DNA of 64,000 nucleotides from Comamonadaceae bacterium ALPHA2B. GTDB taxonomy: Bacteria > Pseudomonadota > Gammaproteobacteria > Burkholderiales > Burkholderiaceae_C. The translations under genes and the position numbers were made by a program. Shown here one piece after another: positions 8,228 through 16,222 of this stretch. Every line of letters starts with the position of its first letter. Position 1 is the stretch's first letter. Under the pieces are notes generated by a model. It saw nothing but the letters and a program-made list of their open reading frames with translations, was not told the DNA's origin and ran no database searches. The DNA lies in assembly GCA_005503065.1 (NCBI GenBank), contig SCOE01000003.1, forward strand, positions 204,265 to 268,264, written 5' to 3'.

Positions 8228-8242
8228 GGCACGCAACTTGCG
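8228..8242 (+). promoter_or_regulatory. Sigma-54-type promoter for nirB
   Basis: GGGCACGCAACTTGC: GG at 8229-8230 and GC at 8241-8242 have the exact -24/-12 spacing, and it matches TGGCACG-N4-TTGC except for the first base. The predicted transcript start is near 8254, about 240 bp before nirB. A weak NtrC-like site (TGCGCC-N5-CGGGCA, 8140-8156) lies about 100 bp upstream. Confidence 0.6.
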
Positions 8243-8253
8243 TGACCTTGGGC

Positions 8254-8314
8254 GCTGATCCGCGGGCATCGTTGCCCCGGTCCTGACTCAGCACCTCCGC
8301 TAACGAAGGCGGAA
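8254..8314 (+). promoter_or_regulatory. Two-hairpin leader resembling NasT/NasR (ANTAR) antitermination targets
   Basis: Two successive stem-loops with six-base loops: stem GGGC/GCCC (8265-8278) with loop ATCGTT, and stem TCCGCT/GGCGGA (8297-8314) with loop AACGAA. Both loops have A at position 1 and G at position 4, the rule for RNAs bound by ANTAR-domain antiterminators that control nitrate/nitrite assimilation genes. They lie just after the predicted sigma-54 start. Further dyads follow at 8378-8397 and 8405-8422, but I see no clear T-run terminator. Confidence 0.55.
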
Positions 8315-8493
8315 CCCCGAGCGAGCTGACGCCCATCCCGGCCTGAGGGTCGAGGGCAGCCAGCCCGGTTGTTCCAACACGAATCGCGTTCGTGTGCCTG
8401 CGGGGGTGCCCATCCGCACCCACCCCGAGCTTCCCGGCCGCCGCCCTGCGGCCGGACGCCCGCCGGCCCGTGCGCGAGCAGGAGATCCGACAC

Positions 8494-11019
8494 ATGAAGA
8501 TCGTTGTCATCGGCCACGGCATGGTGGGCCACAAATTCCTCGAGCAGTTGCACGCCCTCGGCCTGCCCGGCGCGCAAGTCACGGTGCTGTGCGAAGAGCC
8601 GCGGCCCGCCTACGACCGCGTGCACCTGTCCGAATTCTTCGCCGGCAAGAGCGCGCAGGACCTGTCGCTGGTCGAGCCCGGCTTCTTCGAGGCGAGCGGC
8701 TTCTCGCTGCGCCTGGCCGCGCGCGCGGTGGCCATCGAGCGGCGCGACAACACCGTCACCACCGCCGACGGCGAGGTGCTGCCCTACGACAAGCTGGTGC
8801 TGGCCACGGGCTCGGTGCCCTTCGTGCCGGCGGTGCCGGGCCGCGACCGGCCCAACTGCTTCGTCTACCGCACCATCGAGGACCTGGAGGCCATGCAGGA
8901 ATGCGGCGCGCGCAGCAAGACCGGCGTGGTGGTCGGCGGCGGCCTGCTGGGCCTGGAATGCGCCAAGGCCCTGCGCGACCTGGGCCTGGAAACGCACGTG
9001 GTCGAGTTCGCGCCGCGCCTGATGGCGGTGCAGGTGGACGAAGGCGGCGGGCGCACCCTGCGCCACAAGATCGAGCAGCTCGGCGTGCAGGTGCACACCA
9101 GCCGCAACACGGTGGAGATCACCGACGGCGCCACGGCGCGCCACCGCATGGTGTTCGCGGACGGCACCTGGCTGGAGACCGACATGATCGTGTTCTCGGC
9201 CGGCATCCGCCCGCAGGACGCGCTGGCCCGCCAGGCCCAGCTCGCCGTCGGCCCGCGCGGCGGCATCGCCATCGACAGCCACTGCCGCACCAGCGACCCC
9301 GACGTGTACGCCATCGGCGAATGCGCGGCGTGGAACGAGCAGGTCTTCGGCCTGGTCGCGCCGGGCTACGACATGGCGCGCGTGGCGGCACGCCACATCG
9401 CCGGCGAGGCCGACGCGGCCTTCACCGGCGCCGACATGAGCACCAAGCTCAAGCTGATGGGCGTGGACGTGGCCAGCATCGGCGACGCCCACGGCAGGAC
9501 GCCGCACTCGCGCGCCTTCCAGTACATCGACGAGCGCAAGCAGGTCTACAAGAAGATCGTGGTGAGCGAGGACGGCAGCAAGCTCCTGGGCGCGGTGCTG
9601 GTGGGCAATGCCGACGAATACGGCACGCTGCTGCAGATGGCGCTCAACGGCATCGCTTTGCCCGAGGAGCCCGAGTTCCTGATCCTGCCGTCCAGCGACG
9701 GCAAGGCCAAGCCGGGCCTGGGCGTCGAGGCGCTGCCGGACAGCGCGCAGATCTGCTCGTGCAACAGCGTGAGCAAGGGCCAGATCTGCGCCGCCGTCGG
9801 CGAGGGCGCGTGCACCGTGGCCGACCTGAAGGCCTGCACCAAGGCCGGCGCCACCTGCGGCGGCTGCGTGCCGCTGGTCACGCAGGTGATGAAGTTCGAG
9901 ATGGCGCGCCGCGGCATGGCCGTGAACAACCACCTGTGCGAGCACTTCGCCTACTCGCGCCAGGAGCTGTACCACCTGGTGCGCGTCGGCCAGATCAGGA
10001 CCTTCGACGAACTGCTGGCCAAGCACGGCCAGGGCCTGGGCTGCGACATCTGCAAGCCGGCGGCCGCGAGCGTCCTGGCCTCGTGCTGGAACGACTTCGT
10101 GCTCAAGCCGCAGCTCGCCAAGCTGCAGGACAGCAACGACTACTTCCTGGGCAACATCCAGAAGGACGGCACCTACTCGGTGGTGCCACGCATGCCCGGC
10201 GGCGAGGTCACGCCCGACGGCCTGATCGCCGTCGGCACCGTGGCCAAGAAGTACGGCCTCTACACCAAGGTGACGGGCGGCGCGCGGGTCGACATGTTCG
10301 GCGCGCGGCTGGAGCAGCTGCCGCTGATCTGGGAAGAGCTGATCGCGGCCGGCTTCGAGTCGGGCCATGCCTACGGCAAGTCGTTGCGCACGGTGAAGAG
10401 CTGCGTGGGCAGCACCTGGTGCCGCTACGGCGTGGACGACTCGGTCGGCCTCGCGGTGGAGCTGGAGAACCGCTACAAGGGCCTGCGCGCGCCGCACAAG
10501 ATCAAGTTCGGCGTCTCGGGCTGCACGCGCGAATGCGCCGAGGCCCAGGGCAAGGACGTGGGCATCATCGCCACCGACAAGGGCTGGAACCTGTATGTCT
10601 GCGGCAACGGCGGCATGAAGCCGCGCCACGCCGAGCTCATCGCCTCGGACCTGTCGAAGGCCGAGCTGATCCGACTCATCGACCGCTTCCTGATGTTCTA
10701 CGTGCGCACCGCCGACCGGCTGCAGCGCACCAGCACCTGGCGCGAATCGCTCGAGGGCGGCCTGGACTACCTCAAGGACGTGCTGATCGGCGACAGCCTG
10801 GGCCTGGGCGCCGAGCTCGAGGCGCAGATGCAGCACGTGGTCGACACCTACCAGTGCGAATGGAAGACCGCCGTGACCACGCCCGAGGTGCGCCAGCGCT
10901 TCCGCAGCTTCGTCAACAGCGACAGGCCGGACGAGCACATCGTGTTCGTCAACGAGCGCGGGCAGATCCGGCCCGCACGCGCCGAGGAGCGCGCCGCCGG
11001 CGAAGCCACGCCGGCCTGA
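8494..11019 (+). CDS. nirB: NADH-dependent nitrite reductase, large subunit
   Basis: Cytoplasmic enzyme reducing nitrite to ammonium with NADH; 841 residues, typical for NirB. The N-terminal FAD/NAD oxidoreductase domain starts KIVVIGHGMVGHK. A BFD-like [2Fe-2S] domain has Cys421, Cys423, Cys455 and Cys458 (CSC...CGGC). The C-terminal sulfite/nitrite reductase domain has siroheme/4Fe-4S ligands Cys637, Cys643, Cys677 and Cys681 (CVGSTWC...CTREC). The ATG at 8494 has AGGAG 9 nt upstream. First gene of nirB-nirD-nirC-kinase. Siroheme synthase and assimilatory nitrate reductase are not in the window. Confidence 0.97.
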   Translation: MKIVVIGHGMVGHKFLEQLHALGLPGAQVTVLCEEPRPAYDRVHLSEFFAGKSAQDLSLVEPGFFEASGFSLRLAARAVAIERRDNTVTTADGEVLPYDKLVLATGSVPFVPAVPGRDRPNCFVYRTIEDLEAMQECGARSKTGVVVGGGLLGLECAKALRDLGLETHVVEFAPRLMAVQVDEGGGRTLRHKIEQLGVQVHTSRNTVEITDGATARHRMVFADGTWLETDMIVFSAGIRPQDALARQAQLAVGPRGGIAIDSHCRTSDPDVYAIGECAAWNEQVFGLVAPGYDMARVAARHIAGEADAAFTGADMSTKLKLMGVDVASIGDAHGRTPHSRAFQYIDERKQVYKKIVVSEDGSKLLGAVLVGNADEYGTLLQMALNGIALPEEPEFLILPSSDGKAKPGLGVEALPDSAQICSCNSVSKGQICAAVGEGACTVADLKACTKAGATCGGCVPLVTQVMKFEMARRGMAVNNHLCEHFAYSRQELYHLVRVGQIRTFDELLAKHGQGLGCDICKPAAASVLASCWNDFVLKPQLAKLQDSNDYFLGNIQKDGTYSVVPRMPGGEVTPDGLIAVGTVAKKYGLYTKVTGGARVDMFGARLEQLPLIWEELIAAGFESGHAYGKSLRTVKSCVGSTWCRYGVDDSVGLAVELENRYKGLRAPHKIKFGVSGCTRECAEAQGKDVGIIATDKGWNLYVCGNGGMKPRHAELIASDLSKAELIRLIDRFLMFYVRTADRLQRTSTWRESLEGGLDYLKDVLIGDSLGLGAELEAQMQHVVDTYQCEWKTAVTTPEVRQRFRSFVNSDRPDEHIVFVNERGQIRPARAEERAAGEATPA

Positions 11020-11046
11020 GCCCCCCGCCCCCGAAAGGACCCCACC

Positions 11047-11418
11047 ATGAACATGCCTGCCCCCGAATGGGCCCTCGATGCCGCCACGGACTGGACGCCC
11101 GTGTGCCGCCTCGACGAGATCCTGCCCGACACCGGCGTCTGCGCCCGCGTGCAGGGCCGCCACGTCGCGGTCTTCCGCGTCGGTGCCGACCGGCTCTACG
11201 CCATCGACAACGTCGACCCCAAGTCCGGCGCCAGCGTGCTGTCGCGCGGCCTGGTCGGCAACCTGGGCGAACGCATCGTCGTCGCCTCGCCGCTCTACAA
11301 GAACCACTTCGACCTCGCCACCGGCGAGTGCGTGGAAGCCGCCGAGCACTCGGTGCGCGCCCATGCCGTGCGTGCCGACGACGGCCGCGTCTTCGTCTCC
11401 CTCGCGCCGTCCGCCTGA
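11047..11418 (+). CDS. nirD: Nitrite reductase small subunit
   Basis: NirD, 123 residues, partner of NirB in the cytoplasmic nitrite reductase. Rieske-like fold (RHVAVFRVGADRLYAIDN ... ERIVVASPLYKNHFDLATGEC) but, as is normal for NirD, without the Cys/His pairs that bind an iron-sulfur cluster. It starts 27 bp after nirB with an AAAGGA site upstream of the ATG, and nirC follows 28 bp later. Confidence 0.95.
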   Translation: MNMPAPEWALDAATDWTPVCRLDEILPDTGVCARVQGRHVAVFRVGADRLYAIDNVDPKSGASVLSRGLVGNLGERIVVASPLYKNHFDLATGECVEAAEHSVRAHAVRADDGRVFVSLAPSA

Positions 11419-11446
11419 ACGCCGCCCCACCCTTCAAGGAAAAACC

Positions 11447-12310
11447 ATGGCCTATCTCGCCCCTGCCGAATTCGTGACCAAGATGGTCGACGCCGGCGAA
11501 TCCAAGCTGCTCATGTCCACCCGCGACACGCTGATCCGCGCCTACATGGCCGGCGCCATCCTCGCGCTCGCGGCCGCCTTCGCGGTCACCGTCACCGTCA
11601 ACACCGGCAACGCGCTGGTCGGCGCGATGCTGTTCCCGGTCGGCTTCATCATGCTGTACCTGATGGGCTTCGACCTGCTCACCGGCGTGTTCACGCTGGC
11701 GCCGCTCGCGGTGATCGACAAGCGCCCCGGCGCCACCTGGCGCGGCGTGTGGCGCAACTGGGGCCTGGTGTTCGTGGGCAACTTCGCCGGCGCGCTCACC
11801 GTGGCCGTGTTCATGGCCATCATCTTCACCTTCGGCTTCTCCGAGGCACCCAACGCCATCGGCCAGAAACTGGGCCACATCGGCGAAGGCCGCACGCTCG
11901 GCTACTCGGCCCATGGCGCGGCCGGCATGCTCACGCTGTTCATCCGTGCCGTGATGTGCAACTGGATGGTGTCCACCGGCGTGGTCGCGGCCATGATGTC
12001 CACCAGCGTGTCGGGCAAGGCCATCGCGATGTGGATGCCGATCATGGTGTTCTTCTACATGGGCTTCGAACACTCGATCGTCAACATGTTCCTGTTCCCC
12101 ACCGGCCTGATGCTGGGCGGCAACTTCACGCTGATGGACTACTTCATCTGGAACGAAGTGCCCACGGTGCTGGGCAACCTGGTCGGCGGCCTCACCTTCG
12201 TCGGCGCCACGCTGTACTCCACGCACTACAAGACGGCGCCCAAGCGCGTGGTGACGACCACCGCGCCGTCGGCAGCCCGCACCGGCGCCGCGCCGCGCGC
12301 CACCGTCTGA
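11447..12310 (+). CDS. nirC: Formate/nitrite transporter family channel
   Basis: FNT-family inner-membrane pentameric channel subunit, 287 residues with about six membrane helices, here most likely importing nitrite for NirBD. The family start is present (MAYLAPAEFVTKMVDAGESK), as are the half-helix regions GNFAGALTV and MCNWMVSTGV that line the pore, and the end segment MGFEHSIVNMF. Start at 11447 has AAGGAAAA upstream. It could equally be called FocA-like; position in the nir operon favours nitrite. Confidence 0.92.
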   Translation: MAYLAPAEFVTKMVDAGESKLLMSTRDTLIRAYMAGAILALAAAFAVTVTVNTGNALVGAMLFPVGFIMLYLMGFDLLTGVFTLAPLAVIDKRPGATWRGVWRNWGLVFVGNFAGALTVAVFMAIIFTFGFSEAPNAIGQKLGHIGEGRTLGYSAHGAAGMLTLFIRAVMCNWMVSTGVVAAMMSTSVSGKAIAMWMPIMVFFYMGFEHSIVNMFLFPTGLMLGGNFTLMDYFIWNEVPTVLGNLVGGLTFVGATLYSTHYKTAPKRVVTTTAPSAARTGAAPRATV

Positions 12311-12321
12311 GCCCGGCCACG

Positions 12322-14058
12322 ATGGCGGACAGCCTGCGCGTCGCCATCGGCCAGCACTCGGCCCCGGCGCACCCGGGGCCGAACCAGGACTTCCACGGCG
12401 CGGTGCTGCCCGAGGGCCACCTGCTGGCCACCAAGGGCGTGGCGCTGGCGCTGGCCGACGGCATCGGCTCCAGCGCCGTGAGCCAGATCGCGAGCGCCGC
12501 GGCGGTGCGCTGCTTCCTCGACGACTACTACGTGACCCCCGAGGCCTGGTCCACGCGCCGTTCGGCGCAGCAGGTGCTCGATGCCACCAACGCCTGGCTG
12601 CACGCGCAGAATCAGCGCGGCGACGCCCGCTTCGACCGGGACCGCGGCCAGGTCTGCACCTTCAGCGCGCTGGTCCTCAAGGGCCGGCGGCTGCACCTGC
12701 TGCACGTGGGCGATGCACGGGTGTACCGGGTCCACGCGCAGGCGCTCGAGCAGCTCACGCAGGACCACCGCGTCCACCTCTCGTCCGCCGAGTCGTACCT
12801 GGCCCGCGCGCTCGGCACCGGGCCGCACGTGGAGATCGACTACGACTGCTGGGAGGCCGAGGCCGGCGAGCTGTACCTGCTGGCCACCGACGGCGCGCAT
12901 GCCGGCCTCGACGCCGCGGCCGTGCAGGCGGCGCTGGCGGGCTGCGGCGGTGCGCTCGATGCGGCGGCGCAGGCGCTGGTCGCGCAGGCCCGCGCGCGTG
13001 GCAGCGAGGACGACGCCACCGTGCAGCTGCTGCGGGTGGACGCGCTGCCGCCGCCCGACGCCACGCTGCACATCGCCGCGCGCGAGGGGCTGGCGTGGCC
13101 GCCCGCGCTGTCGGCCGGCCAGTCCTTCGAGGGCTTCACGCTCGTGCGCGAGCTGCACCAGAGCGCGCGCAGCCAGGTCTGGCTGGCCACCGACGACACC
13201 ACGGGCCAGGCCGCAGCCCTGAAGGTGCCGGCGTCGGACCTGCGCGAGCAGCCGGCGCAGCTCGACCGCTTCGCGCTGGAGGAGTGGGTGGCGCGGCGCA
13301 TCGACAGCCCGCACGTGGTGCGCGCCGCAGCGGCCGAACGCCCGCGCCGCCATCTGTGCGTGGCGCTGGACTACATCGAGGGCATCACGCTGGCGCAGTG
13401 GCGGATCGACCATCCGCGGCCGGCGCTCGAGGCCGTGCGCGGCCTCGTCGCTCAGGTCGCCCAGGGCCTCCAGGCCCTGCACCGGCGCGAGATGCTGCAC
13501 CAGGACCTGCGCCCGGAGAACGTGATGATCGACCTCAGCGGCACCGTCCGTCTGATCGACCTCGGCGGCGTGCATGTCGCAGGACTGGCGGAGGCCGGCA
13601 GCAGCACGAGGGACGGCGAGGTCGTGGGCACGCTCCAGTACACCGCGCCCGAGTACTTCATCGGCCCCGGCGGCAGCGAGCGCTCGGACCTGTTCGCGCT
13701 GGCCGTGCTCACCTACCACCTGCTCTGCGGCCAGCTGCCCTACGGCCTGGACGCCGCGCGCGTGCGCACGCCGGCCGACGTGCGCCGGCTGCGCTACGTG
13801 CCCGTGCGGCAGTTCCGGCCCGAGCTGCCGCCGTGGCTGGATGCGGTGCTGCACAAGGCCCTGCAGCCGGACCCGCTGCGGCGGCAGGAGACGGTGTCCG
13901 AATTCGTGTTCGACCTGCACCAGCCGGGGCCCGCCCTCCTGCGCACCGGCACGCTGCCGCTGGTGGAACGGCACCCGGTTCGCTTCTGGCAATGGAGCAC
14001 GCTGCTGCTCGCCGTGGCGGTCGTCGTGCTGCTCGGCCTGCGCGCCTTTGGGCGCTGA
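12322..14058 (+). CDS. PP2C phosphatase-Ser/Thr kinase fusion with C-terminal membrane anchor
   Basis: Protein of 578 residues. Residues about 1-240 are a PP2C-type phosphatase (LADGIGSS near residue 50, GDARVYR, LLATDGAH, GSEDDATVQLL). Residues about 265-530 are a Hanks-type kinase with Lys301 (AALKVP), catalytic loop HQDLRPEN from residue 393, IDLGG in place of DFG, an APE motif and SDLFALAVLTY. A single hydrophobic helix near 555-573 (STLLLAVAVVVLLGL) anchors it. It starts 11 bp after nirC with no strong Shine-Dalgarno site, so it is cotranscribed. Such fusions accompany nitrate/nitrite assimilation genes in related bacteria; the target is not known. Kinase motifs deviate (HQDLR for HRDLK) but key residues are kept. 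Confidence 0.9.
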   Translation: MADSLRVAIGQHSAPAHPGPNQDFHGAVLPEGHLLATKGVALALADGIGSSAVSQIASAAAVRCFLDDYYVTPEAWSTRRSAQQVLDATNAWLHAQNQRGDARFDRDRGQVCTFSALVLKGRRLHLLHVGDARVYRVHAQALEQLTQDHRVHLSSAESYLARALGTGPHVEIDYDCWEAEAGELYLLATDGAHAGLDAAAVQAALAGCGGALDAAAQALVAQARARGSEDDATVQLLRVDALPPPDATLHIAAREGLAWPPALSAGQSFEGFTLVRELHQSARSQVWLATDDTTGQAAALKVPASDLREQPAQLDRFALEEWVARRIDSPHVVRAAAAERPRRHLCVALDYIEGITLAQWRIDHPRPALEAVRGLVAQVAQGLQALHRREMLHQDLRPENVMIDLSGTVRLIDLGGVHVAGLAEAGSSTRDGEVVGTLQYTAPEYFIGPGGSERSDLFALAVLTYHLLCGQLPYGLDAARVRTPADVRRLRYVPVRQFRPELPPWLDAVLHKALQPDPLRRQETVSEFVFDLHQPGPALLRTGTLPLVERHPVRFWQWSTLLLAVAVVVLLGLRAFGR

Positions 14059-14062
14059 CCGC

Positions 14063-14132
14063 GAAAATGCAATCGGGCTGCAGCGCCCGCCGGATGGGCG
14101 TTGCGGCCGAATTCGTCACGTTCGTTACGATC
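14063..14132. repeat. Repeat family R3, copy 1
   Basis: About 70 bp directly after the kinase stop codon: AAAATGCAATCGGGCTGCAG, then a GCGCCCGCC/GGATGGGCGT hairpin, then TTCGTCACGTTCGTTACGA. Inverted relative to copies at 46031-46110 and 58836-58914. Confidence 0.8.
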
Positions 14133-14165
14133 GCGCGCCGAAGGTCGCGGCTCAGGCTCCGCCCC

Positions 14166-15092
14166 TCAACCCGCCCGCTTGGTGCGGATCGCCTTCGAGG
14201 CGCGCGAGTTGGGTTCGCGGCCCAGGGCCTGGCTGATGAACACCCCCGTGTCGATCAGCGCATCGAGGTCGATGCCGGTGTCGATGCCCATGCCGTGCAG
14301 CATGTAGACCACGTCCTCGGTCGCGACGTTGCCGGTGGCGCCCTTGGCGTAGGGGCAGCCGCCCAGGCCGGCGACCGAGGACTGGTGGTTCCACACGCCC
14401 AGCTCGAGCGCTGCCAGCGTGTTCGACAGCGCCTGGCCGTAGGTGTCGTGGAAGTGGCCCGAAACCTCGTCGACGGCGAAGTGCGCCAGCGTGGCCTCCA
14501 GCGCCGCCTGCACCTTGCGCGGCGTGCCGACGCCGATGGTGTCCGCCACGTCCACGCGCGCGACGCCGATGCCCCTCATGAGCCCGGCCAGGTACTTCAC
14601 CTTCTCCGGCGCGATGTCGCCCTCGTACGGGCAGCCGACGGTACAGCTCATGGCGCCGCGCACGGCGATGCCCTTGGCGCGCGCGGCCTCGACCACGGGC
14701 GCGAAGCGCTCGATGCTCTCGGCGATCGAGCAGTTGATGTTCTTCTGGCTGAAGGCCTCGCTGGCGGCGCCGAAGACGACGATCTCGTCGGGCCACTCGG
14801 CGCGCGGCGCGGCGATGGCGGCCTCGAAGCCCTTCATGTTGGGCGTGAGCACCGAGTAGCGCACACCCTCGCGGCGGCGGATGCCGTGCATGACCTCGGC
14901 GTTGTCGCCCATCTGCGGCACCCACTTGGGGCTGACGAAGCTGGTGACCTCGATCTCGCGCAGGCCGGCGTCCTGCAGGCGGTGCACGAGTTCGATCTTG
15001 ATGGCTGCGGGCACCGGCTGCTTCTCGTTCTGCAGGCCGTCGCGCGGGCCGACGTCGATGAGGCGGACGCGGGTGGGAAGGGGCATGGGCAT
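14166..15092 (-). CDS. Hydroxymethylglutaryl-CoA lyase
   Basis: Cleaves HMG-CoA to acetoacetate and acetyl-CoA, the last step of leucine degradation (liuE/mvaB type); 308 residues. DRE-TIM metallolyase motifs are clear: DVGPRDGLQNE near residue 14, HFHDTYGQ with metal-binding histidines, and the family-specific GLGGCPYAKGATGN loop containing the catalytic cysteine. ATGs at 15092 and 15086 are both possible and neither has a strong ribosome site. Same strand as the other liu genes, 4 kb downstream of mccA and separated by unrelated genes. Confidence 0.93.
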   Translation of the reverse strand: MPMPLPTRVRLIDVGPRDGLQNEKQPVPAAIKIELVHRLQDAGLREIEVTSFVSPKWVPQMGDNAEVMHGIRRREGVRYSVLTPNMKGFEAAIAAPRAEWPDEIVVFGAASEAFSQKNINCSIAESIERFAPVVEAARAKGIAVRGAMSCTVGCPYEGDIAPEKVKYLAGLMRGIGVARVDVADTIGVGTPRKVQAALEATLAHFAVDEVSGHFHDTYGQALSNTLAALELGVWNHQSSVAGLGGCPYAKGATGNVATEDVVYMLHGMGIDTGIDLDALIDTGVFISQALGREPNSRASKAIRTKRAG

Positions 15093-15215
15093 GTCTCGCA
15101 GGTCGTTGGGACGTCGCCTGCACGGCCACGGCCGCCGGCGCATGGGGAGCGAGCCTACGCCAAATGCCTTGCCATTGCCTGCCAAGTGGGTTGCAAATGC
15201 TGCCAGCGCGCCGCC

Positions 15216-15701
15216 TCAGAGGAAGCCGATCCAGCGCCCCGCCAGCAGCACCGAGATCCACAGCACGCACGAGGCCAGGGCCCGCAGCCGCGTGCCGGTC
15301 GGCACCCGCCCCGACGCCGCCACCGCCGCGAGCGCGCCGCCACGGTGCTGCCACACCACGTTCAGCAGCGCCATCGCGAGCAGCAGCACCTTGATGCGGA
15401 AGGCCGTGTTGACCCAGTAGTCCCCGGGCTTGACGGTGAAGAGCCAGACACCCGTGGTCAGGGCCAGCACGACGCCGACCGCCGCCGCACGCGCCAGGAA
15501 TTCCACCAGCGGTGCCAGCGGCACGCGGCGAAAGAAGCCCGCCAGCCGCAGGTCCAGCGGCAGGATCGCGCCGACCAGCAGCCCGATGCCCAGGATGTGC
15601 AGCGCATTGACGATCAGGTAGGCCGTGCCCGAGCCCTGCAGCCACTGTGCGCCCGGCCAGCGGCCGAGGGCGTTGAGGACGGGCAGCACCGCCTCGGGCA
15701 T
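15216..15701 (-). CDS. DUF6644-like membrane protein
   Basis: Protein of 161 residues with four predicted membrane helices (around YLIVNALHILGIGLLVGAIL, AAAVGVVLALTTGVWLF, IKVLLLAMALLNVVW and LASCVLWISVLLAGRWIGFL). It resembles the DUF6644 family, a small integral membrane protein of unknown function. It follows a DUF6152-like secreted protein by 10 bp on the same strand, and I recall these two families as neighbours in Comamonadaceae, suggesting they work together at the inner membrane. Confidence 0.75.
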   Translation of the reverse strand: MPEAVLPVLNALGRWPGAQWLQGSGTAYLIVNALHILGIGLLVGAILPLDLRLAGFFRRVPLAPLVEFLARAAAVGVVLALTTGVWLFTVKPGDYWVNTAFRIKVLLLAMALLNVVWQHRGGALAAVAASGRVPTGTRLRALASCVLWISVLLAGRWIGFL

Positions 15702-15711
15702 GGCGCCAGCG

Positions 15712-16113
15712 CTAATCCTTGATCCTTTCGGGATACATGTCGTAGTTCTTGCCTGCCAGAGTGATGCGCACCGCCTTCATGTGGCGCTGCTGGCGGTCCT
15801 TGTCGCGGTTGCCCAGCACCACGATCGCATCGCCGACCTTGCCGGTGGCGCCGGTGAAGCCGGAGCGCTCGGTCTGGGACGGATTGCCCAGGTCGACCTG
15901 CCACACGCCATCGGCGGCCTTCACGTGCAGCGTGGGATGCGGCGGGGCCATCGAGATGCGCTCGATATGGCCGTCGAGCGTCATCTGCTCGCTGTCGGCC
16001 CAGGACCAGCCGTGGTGGGCCTGCGCCAGCGGCGCGACCGCCAGGCAGACGGCGGCGGCGCAGGCGATGCCCACCCGGCGGCGCGACAGTTCGGGCATGG
16101 AAAGATCGTTCAT
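15712..16113 (-). CDS. DUF6152-like secreted protein
   Basis: Protein of 133 residues. A twin-arginine-like or Sec signal (SRRRVGIACAAAVCLAVAPL) ends at AQA, and the mature protein begins HHGWSWAD, the hallmark of the DUF6152 family of periplasmic proteins of unknown function. Later segments (HPTLHVK, DAIVVLGNRDKD) match a small beta-barrel. Start 16113 has GAGGAG 8 nt upstream. Probably an operon with the membrane protein gene just downstream. Confidence 0.78.
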   Translation of the reverse strand: MNDLSMPELSRRRVGIACAAAVCLAVAPLAQAHHGWSWADSEQMTLDGHIERISMAPPHPTLHVKAADGVWQVDLGNPSQTERSGFTGATGKVGDAIVVLGNRDKDRQQRHMKAVRITLAGKNYDMYPERIKD

Positions 16114-16222
16114 GCGGTGGCTCCTCGTGTCAGCGGAGCCGCCAGTGTGTGCGCGCCGGGGCCGCTTGCCCAGCCCATCGCGGGCGACCCCGGACAAGCC
16201 AAGGGCTTTTGCTGCGCCCGCG

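Noticed and set aside
7570..11430. A 1286-residue open frame on the minus strand across nirB-nirD
   Set aside because: Rich in Arg/Ala/His/Val/Leu, with no recognisable domain, and exactly opposite nirB, nirD and part of YbaK, which have clear motifs. High GC keeps the opposite frame open.
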